DNA of 64,000 nucleotides from Hyphomicrobium sp. (GCA_017512425.1 JAFWGI010000005.1:124001-188000); one strand, 5' to 3'. Positions 48,366-58,199 are shown, counted from the stretch's first letter. Notes: a model not told the origin generated them from the letters alone. Numbers and translations are program-made.

Positions 48366-49004
48366 TCACAGCGGAAAGAAAACGCCGCGCGAGTGATTGA
48401 GGATCGAGAGCTGCCCGGTCTTGATGTCGAAATGCGCGCCGTGCAGATTGAGACGTCCCTTGTCTTCGAGATCTTTGACGAACGGGAACGTTCTCAAATG
48501 CTTGATTGACGTTTTAATGCCTTCCTTTTCGAGCGCCATCTGCTGCTCGGAAGACGGCCGCATCTGATGTGATGCAAGCACTGAGATGCGCGCATCGTCC
48601 AGCATCGACATCCAGCGCGAAATGAACTGCGCTTCGGTTTGGATCGCGGCGCTTTGATCGAGTGCCGCTTTGATGCCGCCGCAGCCCGAATGACCCATGA
48701 TCACGAGATGCTTGATGCGCAGATTCATGACCGCGTATTCGATCGCCGTGCTGACGCCGTGATAGCGGCCGCCCGTTTCATACGGCGGCACGAGGTTGGC
48801 GACGTTGCGCACAACGAACAATTCGCCCGGCATGGCGCTGAAAATCGTTTCCGGATCGACGCGGCTGTCGCAGCACGAAATGATCATCGTGTCTGGGTTC
48901 TGGCCATACGTCGCCAGCTCTTCGTACTGGTCGGCGTGTGGCGCAAAATGCCGGTGTTTGAACCGGCGGAACCGGTCGGTCAGACTTTCAGGAAAGCTGC
49001 TCAT
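48366..49004 (-). CDS. Beta-class carbonic anhydrase
   Basis: Interconverts CO2 and bicarbonate. It has 212 residues from the ATG at 49004, which has GAGGAC about 7 nt upstream; an in-frame start at 49121 adds 39 unlikely residues. Zinc ligands lie in ISCCDSRVDP (Cys with the Asp-Arg pair) and HSGCGG (His and Cys). It shares the carbon theme with nearby acyl-CoA genes, but no operon link is seen. NhaA lies 83 bases upstream on the same strand. Confidence 0.94.
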   Translation of the reverse strand: MSSFPESLTDRFRRFKHRHFAPHADQYEELATYGQNPDTMIISCCDSRVDPETIFSAMPGELFVVRNVANLVPPYETGGRYHGVSTAIEYAVMNLRIKHLVIMGHSGCGGIKAALDQSAAIQTEAQFISRWMSMLDDARISVLASHQMRPSSEQQMALEKEGIKTSIKHLRTFPFVKDLEDKGRLNLHGAHFDIKTGQLSILNHSRGVFFPL

Positions 49005-49087
49005 AGTGTCCTCGGCTGCGAAAGTTTGGCGAAAGTAGCGTGCTTGGCGTCCAGGCGTCCGACAACTGTGCTGAGCCGACGCCGCCG

Positions 49088-50275
49088 TCAAGTGCGCGAC
49101 TTGGCTGTACGGCTGTGACATTGCGACAGGATCAGGTATCCGGCGATTGCCGACAAAATTGACCCCGTCAGCACGCCGATCCGGAGGTCGGCCGCGCGGC
49201 TTGGATCGGGGAAGGCCAGCGTGCCGATAAACAGGCTCATCGTGAATCCGATGCCGCCGATGACCGCGACACCAAAAAGCTGCGCATTGGTGGCGCCCTT
49301 CGGCATTTCCGACAGGCCAGATTTGATCGCTGTTCGCGCGAAGCCGTAGATTCCGAGGGCTTTGCCGGCGAACAGGCCGAGCGCAATGCCAAGCGGCACG
49401 GGCGCCAGCAAGTGCGCAGGCGTAATGCCAGCGAGGCTTACACCGGCATTGGCGAATGCGAACAACGGCACGATCGCGAAGCTCACGTAGGGGACAAGCG
49501 CGTGTTCCAATGTCTCAAGCGGCCTCGCTGTGCTGCCCCTTCCACCAGAAATCGGGATCATGAGCGCCGTCGCGACACCGGCAATGGTCGCGTGAACTCC
49601 GGATTTCAGGACGCAGAGCCATACGACCAGTCCTACGAGAATGTAGGGCCACACATTTGTAACGTTGGAGCGATTGAAACCCCAAAGCACGAGCAGGCCG
49701 ACGGCGGCCAGCAAAAGCGACATCCATGAAAGATCGCTCGAATAGAATAAGGCGATAATTACGATGGCGCCGAGGTCGTCGGTGATCGCGAGTGCAAGCA
49801 GGAAAATCTTGAGCGACACCGGAACCCGGCTGCCGAGCAGCGCCAACACGCCAACGGCGAACGCGATATCGGTCGCGGCCGGAATTGCCCAGCCGCGCAT
49901 TGCGGCCGCATCACCCCAGTTGATCGCCGAATAGATCATCGCCGGCACGATCATGCCGCCAAGTGCCGCGATAACCGGCAGAAGCGCCGTCTTGCGATTG
50001 GAGAGCGCGCCAATTGCCAGTTCGCGTTTAATCTCGAGGCCGACGACAAAAAAGAAAATCGCCATCAGGCCGTCGTTGATCCAGTGCAGCGCGTCCTTGC
50101 TCAGGACGAACGGTGGGTAGCCGATCGACAGCCTGGTATGCAGCGCGTCGCTATAGGCCGGTGCGAGCGGGGAATTGGCAACGATCATGGCAAGTAAAGC
50201 GGCTGCCATCAGTGCGAGACCGGCGGCAGCTTCGTTTCCGGCGCCGCCGGTATCCGGCAAATCTTGTTTCGACAA
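49088..50275 (-). CDS. nhaA: Na+/H+ antiporter NhaA
   Basis: Secondary transporter of about 12 membrane segments, 395 residues. The paired aspartates of the binding site lie in ALAITDDLGAIVIIALFY, and DALHWINDGLMAIFFFVVGLEIKREL is the family's N-terminal signature. The start is probably the TTG at 50275 with GGGGA about 7 nt upstream. It works at alkaline pH or high Na+ in related bacteria. Confidence 0.94.
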   Translation of the reverse strand: MSKQDLPDTGGAGNEAAAGLALMAAALLAMIVANSPLAPAYSDALHTRLSIGYPPFVLSKDALHWINDGLMAIFFFVVGLEIKRELAIGALSNRKTALLPVIAALGGMIVPAMIYSAINWGDAAAMRGWAIPAATDIAFAVGVLALLGSRVPVSLKIFLLALAITDDLGAIVIIALFYSSDLSWMSLLLAAVGLLVLWGFNRSNVTNVWPYILVGLVVWLCVLKSGVHATIAGVATALMIPISGGRGSTARPLETLEHALVPYVSFAIVPLFAFANAGVSLAGITPAHLLAPVPLGIALGLFAGKALGIYGFARTAIKSGLSEMPKGATNAQLFGVAVIGGIGFTMSLFIGTLAFPDPSRAADLRIGVLTGSILSAIAGYLILSQCHSRTAKSRT

Positions 50276-50319
50276 TGCAATTCCCCGAATTTCAAAGGCT
50301 TCTTAGGAACTTTTAGGCT

Positions 50320-51105
50320 TTAGTTGTGTACGGCTGCAAATTCCAGATCACTCCTGTGCTGACTTGCGGCGACCAAGCGATCGGTCAATCGGGATGCCGC
50401 CGCCATCGCATCCGCATAGCAGGCACCGCGCAGAAGAGCTGCCAGCAGCGCACCAGCAAAGTAGTCGCCCGTCCCGTGGGGCGCAGCGGCGCGCCGCGCT
50501 ACGGTTTCGACGGTCGCCTCACCGCCTGAAACAAGGACGTTTTCGAGGTGCTCGTCGCCAGCTGGGATCGACGTTGCAGCCACGTGAGGCACGCCGAGGC
50601 TTCGCGCCGCTGAAACCGCTGTTGTTCGATCGATGACATCGCGGCCGGAGAGCCACGCCAATTCAAAACGGTTCGGCGTTGTGATCGCAGCCAGCGGCAC
50701 AAGCACATCGCGAACGGCGATCGCCGCGTCGTGGCTCACATACAGTCCCTCCGGATCGTCGCCGAGAACAGGATCGGCGAGATAAAGCACCATCGCGTTG
50801 GCAGCTTTTACCCGTTCGACGGCGCCGCGGGCGAAGCGAACATGGTCTGCACTCGGCAGGTATCCGGTGAAGATGGCGTCGATCGACGAAAGCCAGCCAT
50901 TGGCGTCGAGTGCGTCGAGCATGGCATCAAGCGTTTCGCACGCGATTTGCGTTCCGGCGCAGGCAGCGAAGCCTGGGTGGTTCGACAGCAGAACCGTTGG
51001 CAGGGCGACGGTTTCTATTCCCGCCGCTGCGAAGGCTGGGAGCGCCGCCTGCAGACCGACCGTGCCCTTGGCGACAAACGATGAAATCACCAGCACGCGG
51101 CCCAT
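50320..51105 (-). CDS. Pyridoxal/pyridoxamine kinase (PdxY/ThiD-like ribokinase superfamily)
   Basis: B6-vitamer salvage kinase, 261 residues from the ATG at 51105 with GGAG about 8 nt upstream. GTVGLQAALPAFAAAGIETVALPTVLLSNHPGF, VLYLADPVLGDDPEGLYV and the anion-hole motif PHGTGDYFAGALLAALL fit the PdxY/PdxK branch. The catalytic Asp lies in GTGDYF. It could act on another pyrimidine such as hydroxymethylpyrimidine, but the pattern favours pyridoxal. An upstream in-frame start at 51213 is less likely. Confidence 0.88.
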   Translation of the reverse strand: MGRVLVISSFVAKGTVGLQAALPAFAAAGIETVALPTVLLSNHPGFAACAGTQIACETLDAMLDALDANGWLSSIDAIFTGYLPSADHVRFARGAVERVKAANAMVLYLADPVLGDDPEGLYVSHDAAIAVRDVLVPLAAITTPNRFELAWLSGRDVIDRTTAVSAARSLGVPHVAATSIPAGDEHLENVLVSGGEATVETVARRAAAPHGTGDYFAGALLAALLRGACYADAMAAASRLTDRLVAASQHRSDLEFAAVHN

Positions 51106-51236
51106 CGAATTCTCCGTCAATTTCTCCGGCGCCCAAACCAGAGCGACAGAAGCGCTCTTGCCCAAAAGTTCACTTAGCAGCATAAATTGAACGTGCGATA
51201 TTGCACCGCACAAAATTTGAAGCGCTGGAACCGCCC

Positions 51237-52133
51237 ATGCTCAGACCCCGTCGCAGCGTCCTATACGTCCCTGGCGATAACGAGCGGGCGTTGGAAAAAA
51301 CTCAAGCGCTGCCGGCAGATGCGATCATTATCGACCTTGAAGATTCGGTCGCGCCGTCCAACAAGGAACAGGCGCGCGTGCAGGCGACGGAGGCCATCCG
51401 GCGGGGCGGATTCGGGTCGCGCGAGATCATTCTGCGCGTCAACCCAATCGAGACGCCGTGGGGTATGGCGGACCTTCACGCAGCGCTGGCCGCAGAGCCG
51501 CACGCGATCCTCGTTCCGAAAGTCTCGCAGTCGGGCGATATCACCGGCACGGCAAAGGTCGTTAAAGCGTCCGGCGCCCCGTCGCATATCCGGTTGTGGG
51601 CGATGATCGAGACGCCGATGGGCATCATCAACGCGCGTGAAATCGCGGCCTGCGGGCCGGACCCGGACAACCGCCTATCGTGCTTCGTGCTTGGCACCAA
51701 CGACCTCCTGAAGGAAAGCCGGGCGCGGGCGAGTAACAATCGATTTGCCGTCGTGCCGTGGCTGGCCATGACGCTTGTTGCAGCGCGCGCCTATGGTCTC
51801 GACGTCATCGATGGCGTCTACAACGACTTTAAGGATGACGCCGGATTTCGCGCCGAATGCGAACATGGCCGTACCCTTGGTATGGACGGAAAGACCCTGA
51901 TTCACCCATCGCAAGTGGACCCATGCAACGAGGTCTTTTCGCCGACCGAAGACGAAGTCAGCTGGGCGCACAAGATCATTCACGCGTTTGAGCAGCCGGA
52001 AAATGCCCGCAAAGGCGTCTTGACCGTCGAGGGTCGCATGGTTGAGCGGCTGCACCTGGTGATGGCGCAACGCGTGGCGGCCATCGCCAAGGCAATCAAT
52101 GCGCGATCGAAAACTGAAGAGCCCTGGTTCTAG
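51237..52133 (+). CDS. HpcH/CitE-family CoA-ester lyase or malyl-CoA thioesterase (Mcl2-like)
   Basis: TIM-barrel CoA-ester enzyme, 298 residues. RSVLYVPGDNERALEKTQALPADAIIIDLEDSVAPSNK at the N-terminus and WAMIETPMGIINA and DGKTLIHPSQVDPCNEVFSPT at the C-terminus are family signatures with the metal-binding Glu/Asp. The opening pattern looks more like Mcl2, the malyl-CoA thioesterase of the ethylmalonyl-CoA pathway, than like Mcl1. It lies beside the mesaconyl-CoA hydratase gene, and sdh follows, as I recall for Rhodobacter; this is from memory. An upstream in-frame start at 51201 is possible. Confidence 0.82.
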   Translation: MLRPRRSVLYVPGDNERALEKTQALPADAIIIDLEDSVAPSNKEQARVQATEAIRRGGFGSREIILRVNPIETPWGMADLHAALAAEPHAILVPKVSQSGDITGTAKVVKASGAPSHIRLWAMIETPMGIINAREIAACGPDPDNRLSCFVLGTNDLLKESRARASNNRFAVVPWLAMTLVAARAYGLDVIDGVYNDFKDDAGFRAECEHGRTLGMDGKTLIHPSQVDPCNEVFSPTEDEVSWAHKIIHAFEQPENARKGVLTVEGRMVERLHLVMAQRVAAIAKAINARSKTEEPWF

Positions 52134-52309
52134 CGCCGCGGAGGCAATTGTACCGCGGCGCGCCACCTTTGCCGCACCCGAAAGGGGTTGCGGTTCGACC
52201 CCAATGTCCCGGAATAAAGGCGTCGAAGTTGCCTGCGACCGGCGCGTTGGCCCCTGCGGCCGATGATGGTCTGTTGGCGCATCCCATTCCTGAGAGAGGC
52301 GGCCACCGA

Positions 52310-53368
52310 ATGACCGGCACGAAGACGAACGCGGGCAATTTCTTCGAAGATTTCAGCTTCGGGCAAATTCTCAAACACGCCACCCCGCGTACCGTGACCG
52401 ACGGCGACGTCGCGCTGTACACAGCGCTCTACGGCTCGCGATTTGCGGTACAATCGTCGGACGAGTTCGCAAAATCGCTTGGATATCCACGCGCGCCACT
52501 CGATGACATGCTGACGTTTCACGTCGTGTTCGGCAAAACGACGCCAGAAATTTCTCTGAATGCCATCGCCAACCTCGGGTATGCCGACTGCCGCTTCTTG
52601 AAGCCGGTCTTTCCGGGCGACACGCTGACGGCGGTTTCGGAAGTCATTGGTCTCAAAGAAAATTCTAATCGCGAAACCGGCACGGTCTATGTGCGCTCCA
52701 CCGGGCGCAATCAGCACGGTGACGTCGTACTCGAGTATTGCCGTTGGGTGATGGTGCGCAAACGCGATAAGGCGTCGCCGGCGCCAGAAGCCGTCGTGCC
52801 GAAGTTGCCGGAACGCGTCGATCCGAAATATCTCGCTGCGGCCGTACCGCCGATCGACGTCGCAAAGTACGACTACGATCTCGCAGGCTCGCGCTATCGC
52901 TGGGGCGACTACGAGGTCGGCGAGAAAATCGATCATGTGGACGGCATGACGCTCGAAGAAGCCGAGCACCAGACCGCGACGCGCCTCTACCAGAACACCG
53001 CTAAAGTGCATTTCAACTTGCACACCGAATCCAAGGGGCGTTTCGGCAAGCGCATCGTGTATGGCGGTGTCGTCATTTCTCTCGTTCGAGCATTGTCGTA
53101 CAACGGCCTCGGCAACGCCTTTCATCTGGCTGCCATCAACGGTGGCCGTCACGTGGCGCCGACATTTGCCGGCGACACGATCTACGCTTGGTCAGAAGTT
53201 ATTGAAAAAGCAGAGATTCCAGGTCGCTCCGACGTTGGCGCTCTGCGCGTCCGCATGGTTGGCTTGAAGAATCGCGATTGCAGTATGCTGCCTCTCAAGA
53301 CCGAAGCCGGCGAATATGCTGAAGGTGTCGTCATCGATCTCGACGTTTGGCTCGTATTACCGCGCTAA
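52310..53368 (+). CDS. Mesaconyl-CoA hydratase (MaoC-type, ethylmalonyl-CoA pathway)
   Basis: Converts mesaconyl-CoA to beta-methylmalyl-CoA. The protein has 352 residues from the ATG at 52310 (GAGAGG about 12 nt upstream) and holds two hot-dog/MaoC-like repeats: FFEDFSFGQILKHATPRTVTDGDVALYTALYG and DYEVGEKIDHVDGMTLEEAEHQTATRLYQNTAKVHF. Size and the double repeat fit Mch/MeaC. It follows the lyase gene by 176 bases. Together they mark an ethylmalonyl-CoA or related C2-assimilation route. Confidence 0.85.
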   Translation: MTGTKTNAGNFFEDFSFGQILKHATPRTVTDGDVALYTALYGSRFAVQSSDEFAKSLGYPRAPLDDMLTFHVVFGKTTPEISLNAIANLGYADCRFLKPVFPGDTLTAVSEVIGLKENSNRETGTVYVRSTGRNQHGDVVLEYCRWVMVRKRDKASPAPEAVVPKLPERVDPKYLAAAVPPIDVAKYDYDLAGSRYRWGDYEVGEKIDHVDGMTLEEAEHQTATRLYQNTAKVHFNLHTESKGRFGKRIVYGGVVISLVRALSYNGLGNAFHLAAINGGRHVAPTFAGDTIYAWSEVIEKAEIPGRSDVGALRVRMVGLKNRDCSMLPLKTEAGEYAEGVVIDLDVWLVLPR

Positions 53369-53441
53369 GCGATAGCGCGTAGCCCCTAGCCGTGAAGCTT
53401 TGGATGACTATAGTTCCGGCGCTGTCGTTGGGGAGCTTGCA

Positions 53442-53978
53442 ATGAGCGTCGGTCGAGCACGATTTGTTTTTCCATCGGTAGCGGCCATTGCGATCGCGTG
53501 CGCGGGCCATGCCGTTGCGTTCGGTGAAACCGCGACAGCAACCCTCAAGGGCGCCGACGGTGGTGACGCTGGCACCGTGACCTTCACGGAAGGTTCGGCT
53601 GGCGTCCTTTTGAAGTTCGCGCTGAAAGGATTGCCGCCTGGCCCGCACGCAGCCCACATCGTCGAAAAAGGGATTTGCGAAGCGGACTTTTCCGGCGCAG
53701 GCGGTATTCACAACCCGCTCGGTGCGAAGCACGGTTTGCTGGCCGAGGATGGTCCGATGGCGGGCGATCTGCCGAACGTCTATGCGGCAGCCGATGGCAC
53801 CGTTGCAGCTGAGCTTTTAAGTCCTGCGATATCACTCAGCACGGAAGCCGAAGACGGACTTTTCGATGCCGATGGCTCGGCGATCGTTATCCTGGAAAAT
53901 GCCGACGATTACGAAACCGATCCCGACGGCGGCGCCGGCAAAAGGCTCGCGTGCGGCGTCATCTCGATCAAAAAATAA
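53442..53978 (+). CDS. Exported Cu/Zn-superoxide-dismutase-like protein lacking key metal ligands
   Basis: A 178-residue exported protein with the SodC fold. From the ATG at 53442 (GGGAGC 5-6 nt upstream) it has a signal peptide to about residue 28. Conserved marks remain: LPPGPHAAHIVEKGIC (HGFHVHE-like), AGGIHNP, GAKHG, AGDLPN, and NADDYETDPDGGAGKRLACGVI. Yet the Cu/Zn ligands are mostly gone: V74 where the second Cu His stands, I89 for the bridging His, M106 for a Zn His and L151 for the last Cu His. H72, H97, D109 and the disulfide Cys pair (C79 and the Cys of LACGVI) are kept. It likely lacks dismutase activity. Confidence 0.8.
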   Translation: MSVGRARFVFPSVAAIAIACAGHAVAFGETATATLKGADGGDAGTVTFTEGSAGVLLKFALKGLPPGPHAAHIVEKGICEADFSGAGGIHNPLGAKHGLLAEDGPMAGDLPNVYAAADGTVAAELLSPAISLSTEAEDGLFDADGSAIVILENADDYETDPDGGAGKRLACGVISIKK

Positions 53979-54178
53979 CGCACAAAAAGAACGGCTTAAG
54001 GACTGCGGTGGCAGCGGCGAATGCCGCCGGCGGCATGATCCGTTGCCTGATCAATATCATTGGTCACACTTCCGAAACCAGTTTCGCATAATGGTTAACG
54101 TGGTAGTGTTTTTGTCTATTATTTAGTCATCGAACGCTGAGCGCGCGTCGAATCTCTGAGACATAAGCGCAGGACTGA

Positions 54179-55156
54179 GTGACGAAACGAGCTGCAGTGA
54201 TAGGTGCAGGACTTGCGGGGCTGTCGTGCGCGCGCACGCTGCGCCGTGCCGGCTTTTTCGTCGAGGTGTTCGAGCAGGATCGGATCATCGGCGGGCGCTT
54301 GGCGACCACGCGCCTCGGGTCCGACACCTTCGATCATGGAGCGCAGTACCTGACTGCGCGCAGCCGCGAATTCAAAGCCTATCTCGATGAAGTATCGGGC
54401 CTCGGATACGCGGCACGATGGAATCCGCGCTCGCAGATCAATGGCGAAGCTGGCGGCGGCCAAATGAACCCGTGGTTTGTGGGGACGCCTGGTATGGCGT
54501 CAATCGTTCGTCCCTTGGCGGAAAGCGTCCGCATCCACACGGATCGCAAAGTCCACACCATCGACCGCAAAGACAAGGGCTGGCACGTCTGGTTCGACGA
54601 CGAAACGTCGGTTGGACCGTTTCACGCCGTTGCCGTTACCGTCCCCGCAGCTCAAGCGCGCATGCTGCTCGGTCAAATCGATGAGATTTCGCAGCCTTTG
54701 TCGCGCGTGCGCATGATGCCGTGCTGGGCACTGATGGTGCGTCTCGAAGATAAAACGCTACCCGATCAGGATGTGTTTTCCGATATGTCGGAAGTCATCC
54801 GTTGGATTGCGCGCAACAATACGAAGCCATCGCGATCGTCGCGCGGCGAAAGCATCGTTATTCACGCGTCGCCGTCTTGGAGCCGCGAAGCCGAAGATGC
54901 CGAGCCCGAGACAATTGCCGAAGAACTATGGGGCGAAGTCAGCCATATTCTCGGTCTGCCGCCTGTGCGCCCGGTCCATATGACCGCGCATTTGTGGCGG
55001 CACGCATTGGTCGATCAATCGCTCGGCGAGACGTTCGTTTACGCGCGCGATTACAAGGTCGGCGTCGCTGGTGACTGGTGCCTCGGCAGGCTTGCCGAAC
55101 ATGCCTTCGAAAGCGGCAACCGCCTTGGCAAGGCAATCATTGAGTCGCTTAGCTGA
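54179..55156 (+). CDS. FAD-dependent amine-oxidase-like (renalase-type) oxidoreductase
   Basis: A 325-residue flavoprotein. The dinucleotide motif AVIGAGLAGLSCARTLRRAGFFVEVFE with the closing Glu, then GGRLATTRLGSDTFDHGAQY, is typical of renalase-like NAD(P)/FAD proteins, and VAGDWCLGRLAEHAFESGNRLGKAI is the C-terminal FAD-contact segment. It starts with GTG at 54179, with AGGA 6 nt upstream. It lies between the SOD-like gene and sdhC. The substrate is unknown. Confidence 0.85.
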   Translation: MTKRAAVIGAGLAGLSCARTLRRAGFFVEVFEQDRIIGGRLATTRLGSDTFDHGAQYLTARSREFKAYLDEVSGLGYAARWNPRSQINGEAGGGQMNPWFVGTPGMASIVRPLAESVRIHTDRKVHTIDRKDKGWHVWFDDETSVGPFHAVAVTVPAAQARMLLGQIDEISQPLSRVRMMPCWALMVRLEDKTLPDQDVFSDMSEVIRWIARNNTKPSRSSRGESIVIHASPSWSREAEDAEPETIAEELWGEVSHILGLPPVRPVHMTAHLWRHALVDQSLGETFVYARDYKVGVAGDWCLGRLAEHAFESGNRLGKAIIESLS

Positions 55157-55277
55157 CACTTATCTGCGTCTGCCAGTCTGCTACCAACGTCTGATACGGT
55201 AATGTGGCAATTGGCGATTTGCGGTTCACCGTATGAGACGCTAAGAACCAATACCCACGCGACACGAGGATTGCCAT

Positions 55278-55697
55278 ATGGCTGATGCGCACTCTGGCCG
55301 GGGGGCGCGTGCAGCCCGTCCGCTCTCGCCCCACCTGCAAATCTATACGATGACGGTCAGCATGGCGTCGTCGATCATTCACCGGATCACGGGCGCTGCG
55401 CTCTACTTCGGGTCGGCGCTTCTTGCGTGGTGGTTGATTTCGGCGGCGATCAGCCCCGCGTATTTCGATTACGTCGCCAGTTGGTTTCAGACCTGGCCCG
55501 GCAAGTTCGTGATGCTCGGTTATACCTGGGCGCTGTTGCATCACATGATGGGCGGTCTGCGCCATTTCACCTGGGATTTGGGTTACGGCTACGAGCTTGC
55601 GACGATCGATAAGCTGTGTTGGGCATCGGCTGCGATCTCGCTCACAGCGACCGCGCTTGTTTGGTACTACGTCGCGACGAACTACGGGAGCGTCTGA
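55278..55697 (+). CDS. sdhC: Succinate dehydrogenase cytochrome b subunit
   Basis: Membrane anchor of complex II, 139 residues with three helices. RPLSPHLQIYTMTVSMASSIIHRITGAALYFG is the SdhC signature with the quinone-site Ser and Arg; the haem His lies in LLHHMMGGLRHFTWDLGYG. It heads sdhCDA and is followed by sdhD after 2 bases. Confidence 0.96.
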   Translation: MADAHSGRGARAARPLSPHLQIYTMTVSMASSIIHRITGAALYFGSALLAWWLISAAISPAYFDYVASWFQTWPGKFVMLGYTWALLHHMMGGLRHFTWDLGYGYELATIDKLCWASAAISLTATALVWYYVATNYGSV

Positions 55698-55699
55698 TC

Positions 55700-56080
55700 A
55701 TGAATATGCGGACGCCGCTTAAAACCGCGCGCAATCTCGGCTCTGCTAAAGAAGGCGCAGATCATTTTTGGAAGCAGCGTGTGACGGGTGTCGCCAACGT
55801 TGCGCTCGGGCTGTTTCTCGTCTGGTTGATCGCATCGCTCGTCGGTGCTGATTATGCGACGGTGAAAGCCAAGCTCGCCAATCCGGTTATTGCGTTAGCG
55901 TTATTGGCGCTTGTCGTATCCGGTACGCTCCACATGCGGCTTGGCATGCAGACGATCATCGAGGACTACGTCCACGGCGAGGCGGCAAAAATCGTTTGCG
56001 TCATGCTGAATACGTTCTTTGCGACGGCTGTCGCGCTTGCGTGCACGTTCGCGGTCTTGAAAATAAGCTTCGGAGCCTAA
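55700..56080 (+). CDS. sdhD: Succinate dehydrogenase membrane anchor subunit
   Basis: Second membrane anchor, 126 residues, three helices. [40 protein letters not shown] is a typical SdhD opening, and [21 protein letters not shown] carries the haem His. It lies 2 bases after sdhC and 4 bases before sdhA. Confidence 0.94.
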   Translation: MNMRTPLKTARNLGSAKEGADHFWKQRVTGVANVALGLFLVWLIASLVGADYATVKAKLANPVIALALLALVVSGTLHMRLGMQTIIEDYVHGEAAKIVCVMLNTFFATAVALACTFAVLKISFGA

Positions 56081-56084
56081 ACAC

Positions 56085-57932
56085 ATGGCGTCTGCGAATG
56101 GTAAGGCGAAAGCCAGCAGCACCGCACCTGCAGTCAACGGCACGGCGTACAAAGTCGTCGATCATACGTACGATGTGATCGTCGTCGGTGCTGGCGGCGC
56201 GGGCCTTCGCGCGACGCTCGGGTGTGCTGAAGCCGGCCTGAAGACGGCGTGCATTACAAAAGTTTTCCCGACACGTTCGCATACTGTTGCGGCTCAAGGA
56301 GGAGTCGCCGCGTCGCTTGGTAATATGGGTCCAGACAATTGGCGCTGGCATATGTTCGACACCGTCAAGGGATCGGACTGGCTGGGCGACCAGGACTCCA
56401 TCGAATACCTCTGCCGCAACGCGCCGGCTGCCGTTTATGAGCTCGAACATTACGGCGTGCCGTTCTCGCGCACAGAGGACGGTAAGATTTATCAGCGACC
56501 CTTCGGCGGCATGACGACGGAATTCGGCGAAGGCCCACCCGCGCAGCGCACATGCGCCGCCGCCGACCGCACCGGTCACGCGATGCTGCACACGCTCTAT
56601 GGCCAGTCGCTGCGGTACTCGGCTGAATTCTTCATCGAGTATTTCGCACTCGATCTGATGATGGATCAGGACGGCGCCTGCCGCGGTGTCGTCGCGATGT
56701 GCCTCGACGACGGCGCCATCCACCGCTTCCGCGCCAAGCGCACCATTCTCGCGACGGGCGGTTACGGCCGTGCATACTTCTCCTGCACGTCGGCGCACAC
56801 CTGCACCGGCGACGGCAACGCGATGGTGCTTCGCGCCGGGCTTCCACTGCAGGACATGGAATTCGTGCAATTCCATCCAACTGGCATCTACGGGGCTGGC
56901 GTGCTGATCACCGAAGGTGCGCGTGGCGAAGGCGGCTATCTCACCAACTCCAAAGGCGAGCGCTTCATGGAGCGCTACGCGCCGCATGCCAAGGATTTGG
57001 CGTCACGTGACGTCGTCTCGCGCTCAATGACAATCGAAATTCGCGAAGGCCGCGGCGTTGGCGCTGAGAACGACCACATCTATCTGCATCTCGATCACTT
57101 GGACCCGAAGATCCTCGCGGAGCGCCTCCCGGGTATCACGGAGAACGCGAAGGTCTTCGCGGGCGTCGATTTGCGCCGTCAGCCGATACCGGTTCTGCCG
57201 ACCGTCCATTACAACATGGGCGGTATCCCGACGAACTATCACGGCGAAGTTCTGACGCGCAAAGGCGATGATCCGGACGCGATCGTTCCTGGGTTGATGG
57301 CAATCGGCGAAGCGGCTTGCGTTTCGGTGCATGGCGCCAACCGGCTCGGATCGAATTCGCTGATCGATCTTGTCGTCTTCGGCCGTGCTGCTGCTCTCAG
57401 GTGCGCGGCGACGATCGAGAAGAACACGGCGCAGCCGGATTTACCGAAGTCAGCCGATGCGCTTGCCTTGTCGCGGCTCGACAAGTTCCGCTTCGCCAAG
57501 GGCGGCACACCGACAGCAGCGCTGCGTCTCAAAATGCAGAAGATCATGCAGACGAACTGCGCGGTTTTCCGCGACGGTCCGGTGCTTAAAGAGGGCGTCG
57601 AAAAGATTTCGAAGGTCTGGCAGGAGTCGGCGGATATCAACGTCACGGATCGCTCGCTGATTTGGAATTCCGATCTCATTGAGACACTAGAATTCGATAA
57701 TTTGATTTCGCAAGCCGCTGTCACCGTTGTTGGTGCCGAAGCGCGTCAGGAAAGCCGCGGCGCACATGCCCGCGAGGATTTCCCAAAACGCGATGACGTC
57801 AAATGGATGAAGCACACGCTGGCTTTTGCCGATGATCGGAAAAAGACCGTGACGCTCGATGATCGTCCGGTGCACAAGAACACGCTCACGAATGAAATCA
57901 GCTACATCGAGCCAAAAGCGCGCGTGTACTGA
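56085..57932 (+). CDS. sdhA: Succinate dehydrogenase flavoprotein subunit
   Basis: Flavoprotein of complex II, 615 residues, which oxidises succinate to fumarate. The FAD fold is [16 protein letters not shown], and the covalent FAD His is H66 in [10 protein letters not shown]. The active-site blocks [25 protein letters not shown] and [20 protein letters not shown] are intact. Two other genes separate it from sdhB. Confidence 0.97.
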   Translation: MASANGKAKASSTAPAVNGTAYKVVDHTYDVIVVGAGGAGLRATLGCAEAGLKTACITKVFPTRSHTVAAQGGVAASLGNMGPDNWRWHMFDTVKGSDWLGDQDSIEYLCRNAPAAVYELEHYGVPFSRTEDGKIYQRPFGGMTTEFGEGPPAQRTCAAADRTGHAMLHTLYGQSLRYSAEFFIEYFALDLMMDQDGACRGVVAMCLDDGAIHRFRAKRTILATGGYGRAYFSCTSAHTCTGDGNAMVLRAGLPLQDMEFVQFHPTGIYGAGVLITEGARGEGGYLTNSKGERFMERYAPHAKDLASRDVVSRSMTIEIREGRGVGAENDHIYLHLDHLDPKILAERLPGITENAKVFAGVDLRRQPIPVLPTVHYNMGGIPTNYHGEVLTRKGDDPDAIVPGLMAIGEAACVSVHGANRLGSNSLIDLVVFGRAAALRCAATIEKNTAQPDLPKSADALALSRLDKFRFAKGGTPTAALRLKMQKIMQTNCAVFRDGPVLKEGVEKISKVWQESADINVTDRSLIWNSDLIETLEFDNLISQAAVTVVGAEARQESRGAHAREDFPKRDDVKWMKHTLAFADDRKKTVTLDDRPVHKNTLTNEISYIEPKARVY

Positions 57933-57953
57933 CGTCTGCGCACTGAGGGGGCG

Positions 57954-58199
57954 ATGATGAGCGAGGATCTCTCGGCGGAAAGCGAATTGCCCTGGGGTAG
58001 CTACAGGCCAGGGACGGCGGCAAAAGCCATTCTGGCTCTGTCGCGTTACACGCCGCTCGGTCGCGGCTTCGCCAGAAAAACAATGGCGGCCCAATTGAAG
58101 GCGCTGCATTCCGGTCCGGTCGACGTTCAGTTGTGGGGGACACAAGTTCGCTTATTCCCCCATAACAACGTCTCGGAGTGGAAAATTTTGACCGGTTGA
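57954..58199 (+). CDS. 81-residue FkbM-methyltransferase-like N-terminal fragment
   Basis: A short protein with the look of the first part of FkbM-family SAM methyltransferases: LSRYTPLGRGFARKTMAAQLKAL then SGPVDVQLWGTQVRLFPHNNVSEWKIL, which in full-length members leads to the SAM domain. Here the frame stops right after KILTG, and no SAM motif follows in the next 50 bases before the next gene. It is likely the remnant of a truncated gene, or a short derived protein. It lies 21 bases after sdhA. The family match is by eye and moderate. Confidence 0.55.
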   Translation: MMSEDLSAESELPWGSYRPGTAAKAILALSRYTPLGRGFARKTMAAQLKALHSGPVDVQLWGTQVRLFPHNNVSEWKILTG

